Shown piece after piece: positions 11,100 through 24,700 of a stretch of DNA of 64,000 bases. A program made the translations under genes and the position numbers. The stretch is from Dimorphilus gyrociliatus (lineage: Eukaryota > Annelida > Polychaeta > Dinophilidae). The notes below the pieces were generated by a model, which was given only the letters and a program-made list of their open reading frames with translations, did no database searches and was not told where the DNA came from. Location of the stretch: assembly GCA_904063045.1 (NCBI GenBank), contig CAJFCJ010000005.1:181310-245309 (forward strand), read 5' to 3'. How positions within the stretch are numbered: the first letter of the stretch is position 1; each line of letters begins with the position of its first letter.

Positions 11100-11742
11100 T
11101 CCTAGGAGGATAAACAGCTTATCTCCTTTAAAGTATGCAGGTTCACTTATACCCCATTTGTTCGCTAAATGTGTATGTAAGTCATTTAGACGGAGGCTGG
11201 GAATATTCATAATATCAATGTAACAAGCATATTCCAGTTTCATTATTATATGCTAAGTAAGCGATCATTGATTTTAAAATGCTTATTTCCGAGGATTGTG
11301 TATCCGATAACTTGACGCATTATTGGATTATCGTTTCTTTAATGACCTGAGTTATATCATCGCTTCTACTTAGAAGTCGAACATCAAAGAGACGCTGTAT
11401 GCTTGTTTGACATCGATGAATAAAGACATAAATCAGTAGTAAGTCCTCTTCTTCATTGGTTTGTATGGAAAATATGAGAAATACTCTTGGAGAATGATTC
11501 AAGAGTTTTTTAGTTTTTGATTTATATTCATTATGGGATGTTTCAACATCTTGATTACATTTTCGAATAAAATCTTTGCGTGTCGTTTTCAAGTATTGCA
11601 ACTTTTCTATAAAGATCTCAATATTCAATACGTTAGGTCCATATTCCAATGCTTCTCTGAAGAGAAAATCCTTTGGGCTTTCTTCTGAAAAATTGACAAG
11701 ATGAATGTATAATACGCTATTTGGGTTAGGATTAAATATCAA
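11100..11742 (-). pseudogene. Orphan family copy D, C-terminally truncated
   Basis: The frame 11742-11320 (140 aa) carries the N-terminal half of the family, including LYIHLVNFSEESPKDFLF, TRKDFIRK, FLIFSIQTNEEEDLLLIYV and RLFDVRLLSRSDDITQV. Further family sequence continues in other frames to about 11100 (the SLRLNDL and YFKGDK regions), after which the match ends. An upstream stretch at 11750-11875 still matches the N-terminal part of copy E (PYEETGHFCLF) but in a shifted frame. It cannot encode a whole protein. Confidence 0.6.
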
Positions 11743-12114
11743 ATTTTCTATTCTGCTAAATTCCTGCCAATTTCGCGTATAAAATTATCACTTATCGAAT
11801 TTCTATTTAGAACAATAAATAGACAAAAATGACCTGTTTCTTCATAAGGGAAAGACACTTGGTCCACTTTTACAGATGATGCCAAGTTAATAGCTGATAT
11901 TGTATTTATAGAACGAGGTTTTTATTTTGTCCATGATAGAGAAGGTTATCTTAGACAAGCCTCGACAGTAACCAGTGGATGATCCAGAAAAACGGTTGTT
12001 GATGCCAAATATCATTGGATGGAAAGAGAAAGAGTGGACACCGAGTGGGAAATATTTATGACAATGAGAGCATTTGAAGAAATAGCGAAGAAAGATGTAA
12101 ATTAAAGGTGTAAA

Positions 12115-12160
12115 ACATCCGGACACCGTAAATTTTGATATGCCAATTTTTAAAACACTC
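12115..12160 (+). repeat. Tc1/mariner-like terminal sequence
   Basis: The stretch with ATTTTGATATGCCAATTTTTAAAA closely matches the left terminal inverted repeat of the Tc1-like element at 46067-46779. It follows a GGACACC motif similar to the GGAACACC there. No matching second end or transposase frame was found nearby, so this is probably a solo or degraded end. Confidence 0.4.
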
Positions 12161-12344
12161 CAAAAATGTTATCTTTGTTTTAGATGAGAAAAGAGTTATG
12201 AAATACTGAAAAAAAAAACTAGAGCGAATTATCAGGAAAATATTTTTTATTAATTTTCATTGTTTTTTTCTTTATCCGAACGTCGTTCACCGTTGATCGC
12301 TAACAAGCATCCAGGTGTGGGATGACGAACTATGACTTATAGTA

Positions 12345-13301
12345 TTATGCTCCATATTTAAACTTTATGAAGGTTAATAATTCCCTATCTTCTTCACTCA
12401 TCTGTAATGAGAACAAGTGTTCAACATTACATAGAGGCATTAGCCGAACCCCAAACGGAATCCAAGGGTTCTTGTCACACAACTCCGCTAAAGCGCTAAA
12501 ATCTTCCTCTAATGCTGAATAGCACATCTCAAACATTTTATTCGGGAATTTCGACCGTATATTATCAATATTTTCAATTAAATATTGCAGTTGATTGCTG
12601 TCTAGAATTTTGGAGTATTCGTTTGACACTTCCTTTATAATTCCAATTGTTGATCTGTTCTTACATTCCCACCTTTTCAAGAATTCGTCAGGATACTTAC
12701 AAGCTTCATTGATATAGTCGGCGAATGTTTTTATAAACAGCTTATCTCCTTTAAAATATTTAGGTCTTTTTATGTCCCATTTCTTCTCTAAATGTGTGTA
12801 TAAGTCATTTAGACGGAGGCTGGGAATACTCATAATATCTGAATAGAAAGCAGATGGCAGTTTCATTATGATATCAACATACGGCAAGTGATCAATGGCT
12901 TTAAAATGAGTACTTCCAAGGATTGTATAGCCAATAATTTTATTGTATATTGGATATATACATCGTCTTATAATTTGAGTTATATCATCGTTTCTTCTTA
13001 GAAGTCGAACATGAAAAAGACGCTGTAAACACGTTTGCCTTTGAGGAATAGTGACATAAATGAGTAGCAAATCCCGTTCTCCAATGGTTTGTATGGCACA
13101 TACAAGAAACACTTGATGTGAACTACTCAAAAGTTGTTCCGTCTCTGATTTATATTTATTATAGAATTGAATAGCATGTTGATAAAAGCGTTGAATGAAA
13201 TCTTCCTGTGTCGTGTTCAAGTGTTGCAACGTTACTATACAAATCAGAGTATTCAATATGCGAAATCCAAATGTTAAAACTTTTCTCAAGAGGAAATTCA
13301 A
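12345..13301 (-). CDS. Orphan family copy E, longest close relative (318 aa)
   Basis: An uninterrupted frame covering the whole conserved family core: LQHLNTTQEDFIQ, FLVCAIQTIGERDLLLIYV, RLFHVRLLRRNDDITQI, SLRLNDLYTHLEKKWDI, YFKGDKLFIKTFADYINEA, NQLQYLIENIDNIRSKFP and NPWIPFGVRLMPLCNVEHLF. There is no in-frame ATG at the N-terminus: coding sequence is open upstream to about 13360 and is preceded by a stop. A further N-terminal piece starting at an ATG near 13553 (MENMENSTGSYVRVNQVSY, up to GHFCLF) is homologous to upstream sequence of copy D but ends in a stop. An intron may join them, or the N-terminus may be decayed. No known domain is seen. It is very similar to A and C, which shows recent amplification. 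Confidence 0.5.
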   Translation of the reverse strand: MNFLLRKVLTFGFRILNTLICIVTLQHLNTTQEDFIQRFYQHAIQFYNKYKSETEQLLSSSHQVFLVCAIQTIGERDLLLIYVTIPQRQTCLQRLFHVRLLRRNDDITQIIRRCIYPIYNKIIGYTILGSTHFKAIDHLPYVDIIMKLPSAFYSDIMSIPSLRLNDLYTHLEKKWDIKRPKYFKGDKLFIKTFADYINEACKYPDEFLKRWECKNRSTIGIIKEVSNEYSKILDSNQLQYLIENIDNIRSKFPNKMFEMCYSALEEDFSALAELCDKNPWIPFGVRLMPLCNVEHLFSLQMSEEDRELLTFIKFKYGA

Positions 13302-13559
13302 TGGGGTTTGTTCTGGAGAATCAAATGCAGTATTTGAAATATAGATCAGTTTTTATTCTTAAACATATAAAGAGTAATACAGTAGTATAGATTTGATAAA
13401 ATGAGATAGTTGATTTTATGGAATTTTCTACTCTACTAAATTGATTAAACAATAAATAAACAAAAATGACCTATTTCGCCGTTAGGGTAAGATACTTGAT
13501 TCACTCTCACATATGAACCAGTAGAGTTTTCCATATTTTCCATAACAAACTTTCAGATC

Positions 13560-14390
13560 AGAATTCCTAATTTAACAGCATGTAAAATGCACTGACTCCG
13601 AGTTCATCTCAAAATAGATACAAGCTTATCAACATATTCTTATCCTATAAAAAAAATAGGTGTACAAGCTTGTTGATTTTCTTAAGAAAACACAAGTTTT
13701 TCTTTGTTATAACCAAAATTGAAGATTAAGGAGGAACACATTGAGAAATTACAAATAAAAATTGTTATCAGCAAGACAATTGTCTTGACAGTTTACTAAT
13801 TTGTCCTCAGAACTTTATCATATATAACTTTTTTTATCTACTGTATATGCGAGATGACGTGTTATAGTGAAATTTGAAAGTTAAGGAAACAAAATTTGGA
13901 AAATTGTGGAAAAGTATTTCTACATTCATTAATGTATGTTTTTAATAAGGATAAAACTATAAAAATTCATTCAAATACTTGAACAAGTTTCAATTAATAT
14001 TAGCTTGAAATTTGTCTAATTATTAATTTAAGATTTAATAAAGATAATATAATAATCGTTTAGGTTAATGGGATTGCAATCTTCCTAAAATATAAACCTA
14101 ACAAAGTAAGAGACAAAGATAAGATAATAGACGAAATCTTCAGAGCTAGTCTTACTACGTAGAGGTGGGTACAATCTGAAGTTGATAGGAGTTTCTTTTT
14201 TTTACTTTGCTATTGTAGGAGGTTACATGAAATCTGTGGCACAGTCTTGGAATTGACTAATAGATTGACCAGTTCGGCAATCTGGTGAGTTAGCCATTCT
14301 ATATAATATAGGATCTTTAGGGGAGATGTTTTTCTAAAAGGTCAATACAGCTATAATTTATGACGTATACCACTGCACCATTTAAGTTCG
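13560..14390. other. Intergenic, no gene recognised
   Basis: AT-rich sequence with no credible exon or RNA gene on either strand. Confidence 0.4.
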
Positions 14391-14395
14391 TCATT

Positions 14396-14791
14396 CCGGT
14401 GTCCGGCACCCGATTTGGGTTGACGAACTAAGAAATAATACAGTATATAAAAGACAATAATATTAGTACAGTATACAAGTTAACGACCAAACAAATTTGA
14501 TGGCTAGACATGGCTGATAATCAGATAATATACAATAAATTCTCAATCCATAATATCAATCTTTCGAATTGTTAAAGAATTTCATGCTAATCACTTTTTA
14601 CAGTTTTTTGGCAAGTAAGTAAGATGATGTATTCACAATATAATGCGAAAGTTTGTTCAGTATATTTGATTAAATGCTTGAAGATCAGAATAAGTCTTTT
14701 ACTTTACACAGAGATATTGGTTGACCTCCAAACATTACACAATGGCTATTGTCACAAAACCACGTTTTGATCACTTGACTTATATCATCGC
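14396..14791 (-). repeat. Right arm of ~0.4-kb inverted repeat
   Basis: This is the reverse complement of 5704-6125. Its outer end also carries the small orphan-family fragment (GATCACTTGACTTATATCAT), so the repeat was copied together with that fragment. The sequence just outside (TTCGTCATTCCGGTGTCCGG) and the TTGACGAA just inside form a short inverted motif at the arm boundary. Confidence 0.75.
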
Positions 14792-14799
14792 TATATCAA

Positions 14800-15472
14800 G
14801 TAATGGAAACAATTTAACCTATGACTTGGTAAACAGATTAGATTTACTATGATCACGACAACAATAATAGGCTTAAAGTTAACAATCTCTATTATCTCAA
14901 TAGTAGCATAATTTTCTTTGTATAACTAATCCAAGGTTTTTAATGTCTTCTTTCTCGTACCATTCAGTTTTCAGAACAAGATTATTATAATTTGTATAGA
15001 TTTTCATAGGCAAATGTATTTCCTAAAAGTTTGAAAAGTTGATAAATTTAATAATTGCAGTTTTATCCAGGCTAATGGGTGTTACTAAATAACAGATTAT
15101 ATATAGACATAGATAGCTAGAAGGTAATCTGTTAAAAGAAGAGAGGATAGTACACTAACCGTAAATAGAGTTCCCGCAAAAGAGAATTGATTTCCATGTA
15201 AATCAATTAGAATTTGAGTATATTCTTTAGAATTCAATAGGAATCTTTTAACGGAATTATCATTAAAATCTCTTGTAATTTTCGATTTAAAACCACTTAT
15301 TGAATTACGAATCGTAAATTTCGTAATATTTAATGCTAAATTATGGAATTTAATTAAAAGAAAACAATTAGAAAAACGTTCAATTTTTAATGAATGTTCA
15401 AAGATTGAATACTTTTTCCAATTGCTTGAATTTTTATGTTTTCAATTACATTTTCTCTATAAAAACCAAAAA
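14800..15472. other. Intergenic, 3' of receptor gene 1
   Basis: AT-rich sequence with no exon or element recognised. It contains the 3' flank of the receptor gene that ends at 15473. Confidence 0.35.
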
Positions 15473-18400
15473 TTATTCAATAAATATTAAATAAGGGGAA
15501 AAAACGTACTTTTGCAGTTTAATATTTTGCAGTCTTTGTTTATTTAACCTTACAGTTTCTTTTAGGAAAAAAAAACAACAGCAATAGGTGGAATTAATTG
15601 GTAGAATTAGTATAGAAAACCACGAATAGACTACTTTAACGTCGGTTGATAGTTGAAATGAATCGATAACATCTAAAACCACAAAATATATATATATATA
15701 TAGATAGCATTAATAGCAAGTTTGTGTAATGAACGATTCTATTAACGAATTATAAGGAAATTAGTCCAAATGAAGAGGTTAATAACGGCCGAAAAGAATG
15801 TTTGATATACAAAGTTTTCGTCGTATAACTCGGAAAAGTCTATGTCGAATCGAGACGCTTTGTATTTGCTGAGTAGAACCAATATAAAAACATTTGGGAA
15901 GACGACTAAAGTGATGAAAAAGTATACAAATTTACTGTTGCTTATAGATGAATTTCCGAAATAGTTTGTTAAGAAACAACTCGAATAACTAGATTCATAG
16001 GCCTAATTAAAAATGATGAGATTATTAACGCATTTCACCTATTGATTATATAATAATTACGTTCTCTTTCAACGTAAAAGAATATATTAGAAATCCTCCA
16101 ATAAAGCATAATTTCAGTATATAAAGATATTTCAGTTTTCCAGAAAAGAAACTCTTTGTATTGGATGCCGAATTGATTAATTTAAATATTGTTATCAATA
16201 GACTAGTATAGGATGAACCGAGAAATGAAAAACTATTGAATATTGCCGCTAATTTACACCGGAAACTATTTAACCATTGAGTTTGTTTATATATATAATC
16301 GTCACCAATTTCAATATGGAAACTAACTATAATTAAACTATGAAAGATAAGTAAAAACTGGTAAAAGATTAATGAAAATAATAGAAATTTATAAAAGTTC
16401 TTGTAGAATTTTCTCATCCAAAAAAAGGTGAATAAACTCGTAACGAAGATTAGTAGAAAGTAAATAATAATTACAACTAATTTAATATTTGTTAAATATC
16501 TTGAACAGTAGTTTAAATCCTTGTTTGAACGACCTTGATAATGACAATTTGTATTTAATAAATAAGTTGAACAGCAGATGAAAAATTCATTAGTAAATAT
16601 TTGTTTAATCTTTTGATAACCTTGAAATATATTAAATTTTTCAATTGACCTAAATTCTGTTGAATTTAAATGAAGATTTTGTAAATTAAGTAAATAATTC
16701 AAGTCATTTTTTCCAAATGTTAAAATAATTGAATGAATAATTTGTAAATTCCTTAAATTTTTCAAATTAATGAATGAATCATTCATTAATTGTAATTCCA
16801 TAAAAGATAATTGTAATGTAAGTAGTGAAGAGAGATGTTGAAATGTCTTATCAATTATACGAATTGGAAGTTTCTCCAATTTAAGGAATTGAAGTTTCTT
16901 CATATTTTGAAAGGTTGTTGAATTAATATCATTTAAAATTGTATTAGATATTTCCAGAATAGCCAGATTAGAGAATTCTTTAATTTTATCGCTTGACCTC
17001 AATTTACAATTTGAACAGTTAAAAAGAATTATATGAATATTTGAAATCTGTTTTAAAAGCTCTTCCGGTCTATTAACATCAATTAATCGAAGACTTTTTA
17101 CAATAATTTCCCGTTCAATTTTTTCCCTAAAACTTGATTGAAAATTGCATAAAATCTCGTATCTTTCTTGACAAACGCAACTTTTCGGGCAAGTAAAGAA
17201 TTTTTTACAATATAACTCATCGTCGCCGCGTTTACAGTTGATGACGTCATCGCAAACATTATTAAGATATATGTAATTAGAATTTTGACATTTGAATTGG
17301 CCAATAGGAAAGAATTTGTCTTTTGATAATTAATTAATTAATACGTTACGAAGGGTAAGTATTATAAATTTTTGGATAATTGAGAAAACGTCAGCAAACG
17401 TTGACGTTTTAACCCTAACCCTAACGTTTTCTCTCACTCCTAAAAAAAGGATTTAAATTCATACCGCAATCAATTTCATCGTCGCCAAATGGACAATGTT
17501 TTATTCCATCGCAAAATTGATAGATTTTTATACAATAATCCAAATATAGACATTGAAAAGTTCCTTTTGAACATGTCTGTTTACATTTACTCAATTGTAA
17601 ATAAGGAGGATGCACTTTCGTTAAAAGTCTTCCAATAGATGAATAGCTAAGATGACAGAGGTATTGATTTGTGAGAGTTTCATACGCGTGTCCTATATTG
17701 TAACAATCGTTAATTTCTTGTATTGCTTTGTTGAATTATTTTAGAATAGTTTTAAGAAGAAATTAAAAACACTTGAATATAAAATTATATATATATATAT
17801 ATATATGTTAAACTTAGGCCTTCTTCATATGCTAAACAATAAATATTTTCATCTTCGGACGATGAACAATCAATTTTTAAATCGCAGTAAAAATGATTTG
17901 AAAGACATTTTGAATCGCAATTCATAAAATTTCTGTGTTTACAATCCTCTAATAAAATGTTTAAATAGAGTTTTATATTGAAATTTAAAAGTTAAAGTTT
18001 ACCTCGATCACAAATTTCATCACTTTGATCAAAACAATTAATTACACTGTTACAAGTTGACGTTTTATCAATACATTGTCCACTTGCGCATTGAAATTTT
18101 GCTGTATTTTCGCAACTTTCATAGACTAGACGTTTTAAAGGTAAATTATTATTAATTATTAAATTTATTAATTAATTAATTACCGCAATTCTCTTCATCT
18201 TTTCCATTTGAACAATCATTTCTAGAATCGCAGAGAAATTTTACCAATACTTTCTCTGTGGTACTACATAAGAAATAATGAAAATTATTGCATTCAATTT
18301 CATCTTCTCCATTTGGACAATGTTGAAAATTATCGCAAACGTAAATTGAATTAATAAATATCTTTGCAGATTTGCAGAAGAATGTTTCATGTAAAAATTT

Positions 18401-21185
18401 TAAATTCGTATTTTGGAAATGAATCGATCCATTTTGAAATGGAAAATTTTCAACTTTTAATAAAGAAAAGAAAAGATAAAAGATCGTTCAATCATTTTAT
18501 GAATTGTTACTTGAATAATGTTCGCATATTGCTACTTGAAAATTGTCAGTATCGCAGGTATCTTTTAAAACTCCGCCAAAAGCGTAGAGTGAATGACAAG
18601 GGGATAATTGACCAAATTGTCTAGCTCTTTTGATGATTTTCCGATAGCAATACTTTCTGTTACATAGTATTAATTACTAATATAATTACGTATAAAGTCA
18701 GTCATACTCTGATTTAGATATTGTACCATACGACCATGGAGCTGATATTTCCAATGGGAAGTTGTTGGATGTTTCAATTTTATTACCAAATTGATCAATT
18801 ACTATTGAAGTATCTATATTATGTTTAAATAAATGTAATTAATTAGATTAGTAAAAAAAATAGCGTTTAATTGTTCTACTTAGATAAGCGTAATGATATT
18901 CATTCTTGGAGAAGAAATTGTCGGTATCACGATTATTCATTAAAAGGATATCGATTAGATACAAGGATTCGTCGTGAAATGATATTGAAAATGATGTTTT
19001 ATTTAATTTTAAACATTCTAAATTCGATTCTAAACTCGTCATTTTTCTCTTATGATTGATTAACTTGTAACATTTTGTCACGAATATAAATTCATCATCG
19101 TCACAGGCTTCTTTAGAGAAAAGGATAAAACAAAAAAATCATATTTAAATAAGATTCAATAAATTGATATTCAAACAAGATTAACTGGTATAGAGTGTTT
19201 TGTTTGAACATTTAATCGAAACTATTGGAAATCTAACAGCTTGTCTCTTTAAATATCTTTGATAGAGTATATTTTTAATAGGATCTTCCAGAGTACAATC
19301 TTTAAAATTCTTGGCAAGACTACAATTCAAATAGTATCCTTCGAAAGGTTGATGATTTGATATCTTTCTATAATTGTCTATATTCCATGAAGAGCCGTAT
19401 TTATATCCAAAATGGTTGCAAGTAGCCTATATTTAAAGAGTATTCTGTAGACAAATTCTCAAAAAGAAACAATAATAAACAAACTGTTGCCTCCTTAAAA
19501 CGAAAATGATAAGCAGATACTGCATACCAATGTTCTCCATCTAAATATTGTAAATTTCCGCCTATTTCAATTGGCTTATTTTCAGAATAAGGGTAGAATG
19601 TCTCGATTTTCGAAGAATATTTCAATTTGAAAGGTAAATCTATATAAATAAAAATAACGGTTATTAATATTATTTCTCATCTTTTAAGGTTTGTCGCTGA
19701 CCTAATTGAATTTGAACTGATTTACAAAACACTTTCATACATAGATAATCGTACTCGTACTTGAATTTATTATCAATTACGTCGATTGTTAAACGTCTCG
19801 AGTGAAGAGAATGCTTAACAAGCATTATTAAATCATTAAAATTTTTCGCGTGTTCTTCATTGCAACTTTCCAGTTTATACTTTGGAATGGTGTTTGAAAA
19901 TTGACTGCAAATTCTGATTACTTGTTTCGATGTTATAGTTTCGGTAGTTTCTTTCTCATACCTAAATGCTATTCATTTTAATATATCACCTATTTCAATA
20001 TTAATAGTAATAAATATACATCTTTCAATAATGATTGGATAACGTCCGTAGCTCTTTGATACAAATTCAATTTCGCCTGTAAAGTTGTTATTTATTCGAA
20101 AATAAGCGTCTTATTAATAAACAAATAGAATATTTCATTAAGATCATTTTAATCGTTTTTTAATATAATAAAATTTCCTTTACCAATAGTATAAAATCCT
20201 AAGAAAACAATTTGTAAACAATCCATTGTGACCCATATTGTTCTATTTCTTAAAAAATAAGATTCTGAAATATTGGTTACATTCTGACTGTAAGCAATGT
20301 CGTTCATTTGGTAGATATCTATATTGTATTCTTCGAATTTCTTTATGAAAAAGCATTGTTTTTCTGTACAGAATGATGGAATTTTTTCATTTGAACAGAG
20401 CCTATACGAATTATTCAAATATCTTAAATATGGAACGTTGGCTAGAATAGAATTTTCGGATGCATTCGATATGAAAATATCTATTGGAGAAAAGGGAAAT
20501 CAATATACTGTATATAGTGTATATTCAAGCGGTAACGGTACAGGGAGAGGTCACTCGAAAACATTGAATACAATAGATTCTATTCTTTTTCCAAGTTGAA
20601 TTTGTACAAGTTTCTATACGTTTTCTATTAGAATTAAAGGTATAAAATACATTGTTATTAATGGTAGAATTGCTTGAAATCTATAATATAAATAATATAT
20701 TACAATTGACAGCCATTTTCTTGACAATTCATTAAAATTTCATCAGATGCTTGAATTATTAGAATAATAAAAACTGGTATAAAAAAATGTATGATTATAT
20801 TTACCGTTGGTCTTATCGCAAGTATAGAAATTTGCCTTTAATCCATCAAATCCCATCGATGAGCATATTTTAAGATGAAGGAATTTGTATTGAAAATGAT
20901 TAATATCATATTTCAAATGATAAAATTCCAAATCATCATTTGGTCTAATCATTAACGAACCAGTTTTATATCTATCATTCTCCTCTTGAATAGGATATAT
21001 ATTGAATTGTACCGAATTATTGAATAGATTGATACTTAACGAAGAAGAGTTTTAAATAGGAGAAGAATAGAAATATTTGATTGATTATACTTAAAACTAT
21101 ATTTCACATTGCAAACTTCTGTATTTAAAGAACATTTAAAGAAGAGGAATATTAATACAACAATTAAAGAATGTTGAATATTCAT
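15473..21185 (-). CDS. Receptor gene 1: SRCR-like, LDLa x6, LRR, 7TM GPCR
   Basis: The first exon starts at ATG 21185 with a signal peptide (MNIQHSLIVVLIFLFFKCS). Middle exons (about 18660-20950) carry divergent repeats; one reads HWYAVSAYHFRFKEA then TCNHFGYKYGS, resembling a scavenger-receptor Cys-rich domain. Six LDL-receptor A modules follow (17200-18370; for example CDGIKHCPFGDDEIDC), then an LRR N-cap (CPKSCVCQ) and LRRs. The membrane part lies in exons 17002-16061, 16002-15747 and 15672-15473, whose phases close exactly. The third cytoplasmic-end motif is KLINS instead of the usual E/DRY type, and helix 7 reads LPINSTYCCC where the neighbour has LPINSILNPIIY, so NPxxY is lost. Architecture recalls relaxin-receptor-type LGRs. 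It is probably a surface receptor, perhaps without normal G-protein coupling. N-terminal exon borders are only partly resolved. Confidence 0.7.
17382..17433. repeat. Intronic hairpin with short telomere-type repeat
   Basis: GAGAAAACGT at 17382-17391 and its complement ACGTTTTCTC at 17424-17433 form a perfect 10-bp stem. The loop holds a second small palindrome and AACCCTAACCCTAAC, two and a half copies of the animal telomere unit. It lies in an intron between two LDLa exons. Confidence 0.6.
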
Positions 21186-21795
21186 ATGGTAGAGTGTTTT
21201 ATTCAAAATAGCCAAAGGAACATATATATTTTATAAATGCATTGAGACACGTATATGGAAAGAAAAAATAACTAATAAAGCTAATAGGTCTAAGTAATTT
21301 CTTTTCTATTTTCTCTTATTCATTATAATATCAGCTTTTAATAAATTACCATATGTATTTATATCTCTTTTATCATTATCACCTTCTACTGGACTCATAT
21401 TTTCATAATTCAAATAGAGTACCAAAGCCTCCTTTAATTAAATATATCATTAAATGTCAAAATAGGCTTAATTGTTGATATTTACCTTTGTTGTAAAATT
21501 TTTAAACGGTATCATTTTACCATTAAAACCAAAGTTTTGACTATGAAAATTTGTTAATATCGAAGCGTATTTTGAATAGAAATTATAAATATCAATTAGT
21601 GATTTGAAATTCTTTGCAGTTTTTGACCTTTGCGGTATTTTATATTCATTTAAAGTTTTCTTTATAACGAATTTCAAAAATTTCAATGCTGAATGAGTTG
21701 ATTGGTATTTAACAGTTTGAAAGAGAGTATTGCTGTATAAACATTGATATTGAATACATACTATACAATGTATATAGGACTATAAGTGTTATTTT

Positions 21796-24700
21796 TTACT
21801 TTTTTTTCGCTCTTACTGTTGTATTAGTTGTAATTTTTCTATGAAATTCAAAAGTTGAATAGATGATTGGATTAAGTATTGAATTTATAGGTAAAAGGAT
21901 TATAGCTATCCAAGGAAAAATGGATTTATTCAATGAATTCTTTGAAAATAACGACCTTATTGCTAAAAAGAAAGAAAGAAAGAATAGAACAGAGAATATT
22001 TTAAAGGGTTTCTTATTAATGAAAATGAAATAATTTTACAAAGTAGGAAAATTAGTAGAGAACTTAAAATATTCAATAATGCAATATTGAAACTATTAAG
22101 CGTTACATTTCGTTGAAATGACGACATATTCGTCTTTCCAGTTCGTTTTGAACTTGTTATAACGGATTGAACTAGTAGAATATATAATATAATAACAAAT
22201 ACATTAACAATAAAAATGATTAGGGAATGAAAAATGAATCCAAAGAGCCATCCATCGTGTCTTTCGCTATTCAAATGAAGACTAATACATACGGAAGATC
22301 TTGAATAAAAGTTCTTTTAATTGAAACGATTAATAATTAATATAGAATTGAATATATTAATTAAAAACCTTATGGAAAACGAGAGGAAACGATAAGAATA
22401 ACGATATTACGATAAATTTGATGATAATTAATAATTTTACGTTAACGACTTTTGTCTTTAACGGAGAAATAATTGTTAAACATCTGTTTAAAGAGATAAT
22501 AAAGATACAAAATGTTGAACCCATTATTGAAATTGAATAGAACATTCCAGCCATTGAACAACTTGTACTATTTCGCCATTTTGTATCATTTTCAGGGTAT
22601 TTATCATTTAATAAAATATCATTTATAAGTATTATAGCTAGATAGAAGCTCATGAAACAATCGTAAATGCATAGACAAATATTTGGTATTTTTGATAATG
22701 AAATTGAAGTTTTAAGATTTAAAATCAATACAAATATATTGCCAAAGAACGATAAGGCCCAGAAAAATATTCCCATATTCTTTTGAAAAGGAGAAAGAAT
22801 ATTCTTACATCCTCTTCTAATGTTTTCTGGAATATCTATCTCTCTACAATCATTAATTCGCTTCTTAAACTTTCTAACTGTACAGCAAATACTTTCAGAT
22901 GTTGTCGATACAATTTCAATATTAGTTAGATATTTTAAAAAGCTATATTCTTGATAAATATGAAATTTTGTATATTGGAAATTGATTTCTTTAAGATTAG
23001 ACATTCCTTTTAAAAAATTCTCTTCAACAGATAAAATCATTGAATGTTCAATATTTAAATATAATAGATTTGATAAATTTCTAAAATATGCATTCAACGA
23101 TAGCAATCTACAGAATGATAAATCCAATTTATGAAGAGATTTCGGAAAAGAAACGCTAGATTGACTTAGATTTGTATTTTTCAATATAAGAATTTGTAAA
23201 TGAAAACTATTCATTAAATCCATTAATAATATGGTTTTTATACTATTTCTTAGATCCAAAACAACTAAATTCGTTAAAATTCTAATTGTACTTAGATTCA
23301 AGTTTATTGAATTTGATAAATTTAAATAAATCAGATTTGTTTGAATGAAATATTTTGAAAATATAAAATTTGAAGCGTTAAATGAAATTAATTTTAAACT
23401 TTTGACGAATAAACGACTTGAATGATTCAATAAACTATTTTGAATAGTTGAAATACTACATTCAATAGAAAAGTATATTGTACATTTACAATATTTTGGA
23501 CATTTGAATGATACATTGCAATACTGTTCATCCGATCCATCGTGACAATCGACAATTCCATCGCAAACCGATTTCATTTCAATATGGGATTTACCCTTTA
23601 AACACTTGAAGTAACCTTTCGCTTTAAATAGATCTATCAAGGAGTCTATAGTAAAATATTAATACATCAATTAATAATCATCATTATTACGGCAATTCAT
23701 TTCGTCATCTCCTAAACTGCAATGTTTAACACCATCGCAAATATTCTTAATAGAAATGCAATAATTCACATCAAGGCATCTGTATTCACCTCGTTGACAT
23801 TGTATCGTATTTGGACAGTGCAATAAATCGAAGAAAGGAATATGTGGTTTAGTAATCATTTTACCCATTGAAGAATATTTTAAAAGGCATCTAGTACTAC
23901 TTCTATTGAAATATTTGGATTTTAAATCGTCAGATATATGCAAACACTTTTCATCGGTATCTCCCTTTAAACTCAGATATATTGAACATTTTCTAGCATC
24001 TTCATCCGCGTCATTTTCGCAATCGCTTTTGAAATCGCATACTTGGTGTTGATGTATACAAGAGCCTCCACACGAACTAAAACCTTGTTGACATCCTGAA
24101 TATACAGTATATTAATAGAATTGTATTCGATTAACGGCCTGCTAATCTCCTAATGTATTAACATTCAAGTTTCATTCCCACTTTAAAAGCTACTTTGTAC
24201 TGCAATTGCAGTATTGAATTTTATGTAAACTATTTACCAGATTTACATATTTCGTCGCTACTATCAAAACATTCGCGTTCACCATTACAAAACTTATTAG
24301 AATTGATACATTGCCCATTTGAACATCTTGAATTTTTCGCACATGTGTCAAAAGCTAAATTAATAAATAAAAGATTTCAGTGAAAATTTGCAGTTGAAAA
24401 AGGAAAACTACCGCAATCTATTTCATCCTTTTTATTTGAACAATGATTAACGTAATCGCATACGTAAATAATTGGAATTTGTTCAGTTTCTGAACAGATA
24501 AAATATTGAATTTGAGAACAATTTAATTCATCTTCTCCATTCAAACAATCGAATACACCGTTACAAACGTGAATTGAATTGATACAATTTTGTTCGTTAT
24601 AACAATAGAAACTATTGTTTGAACAATTAATTTTAGAAGAAGGAATACTTATGGTTCCATTAGACAGGAGTGTAGTATTAAGATCTTAGTTGAATATATA

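Noticed and set aside
11887-12126. Possible Tc1 transposase body next to the mariner-like end at 12115
   Set aside because: Neither strand shows the DDE-type blocks or the usual Pro-Asp-Leu-Asn motif; only the terminal sequence matches.
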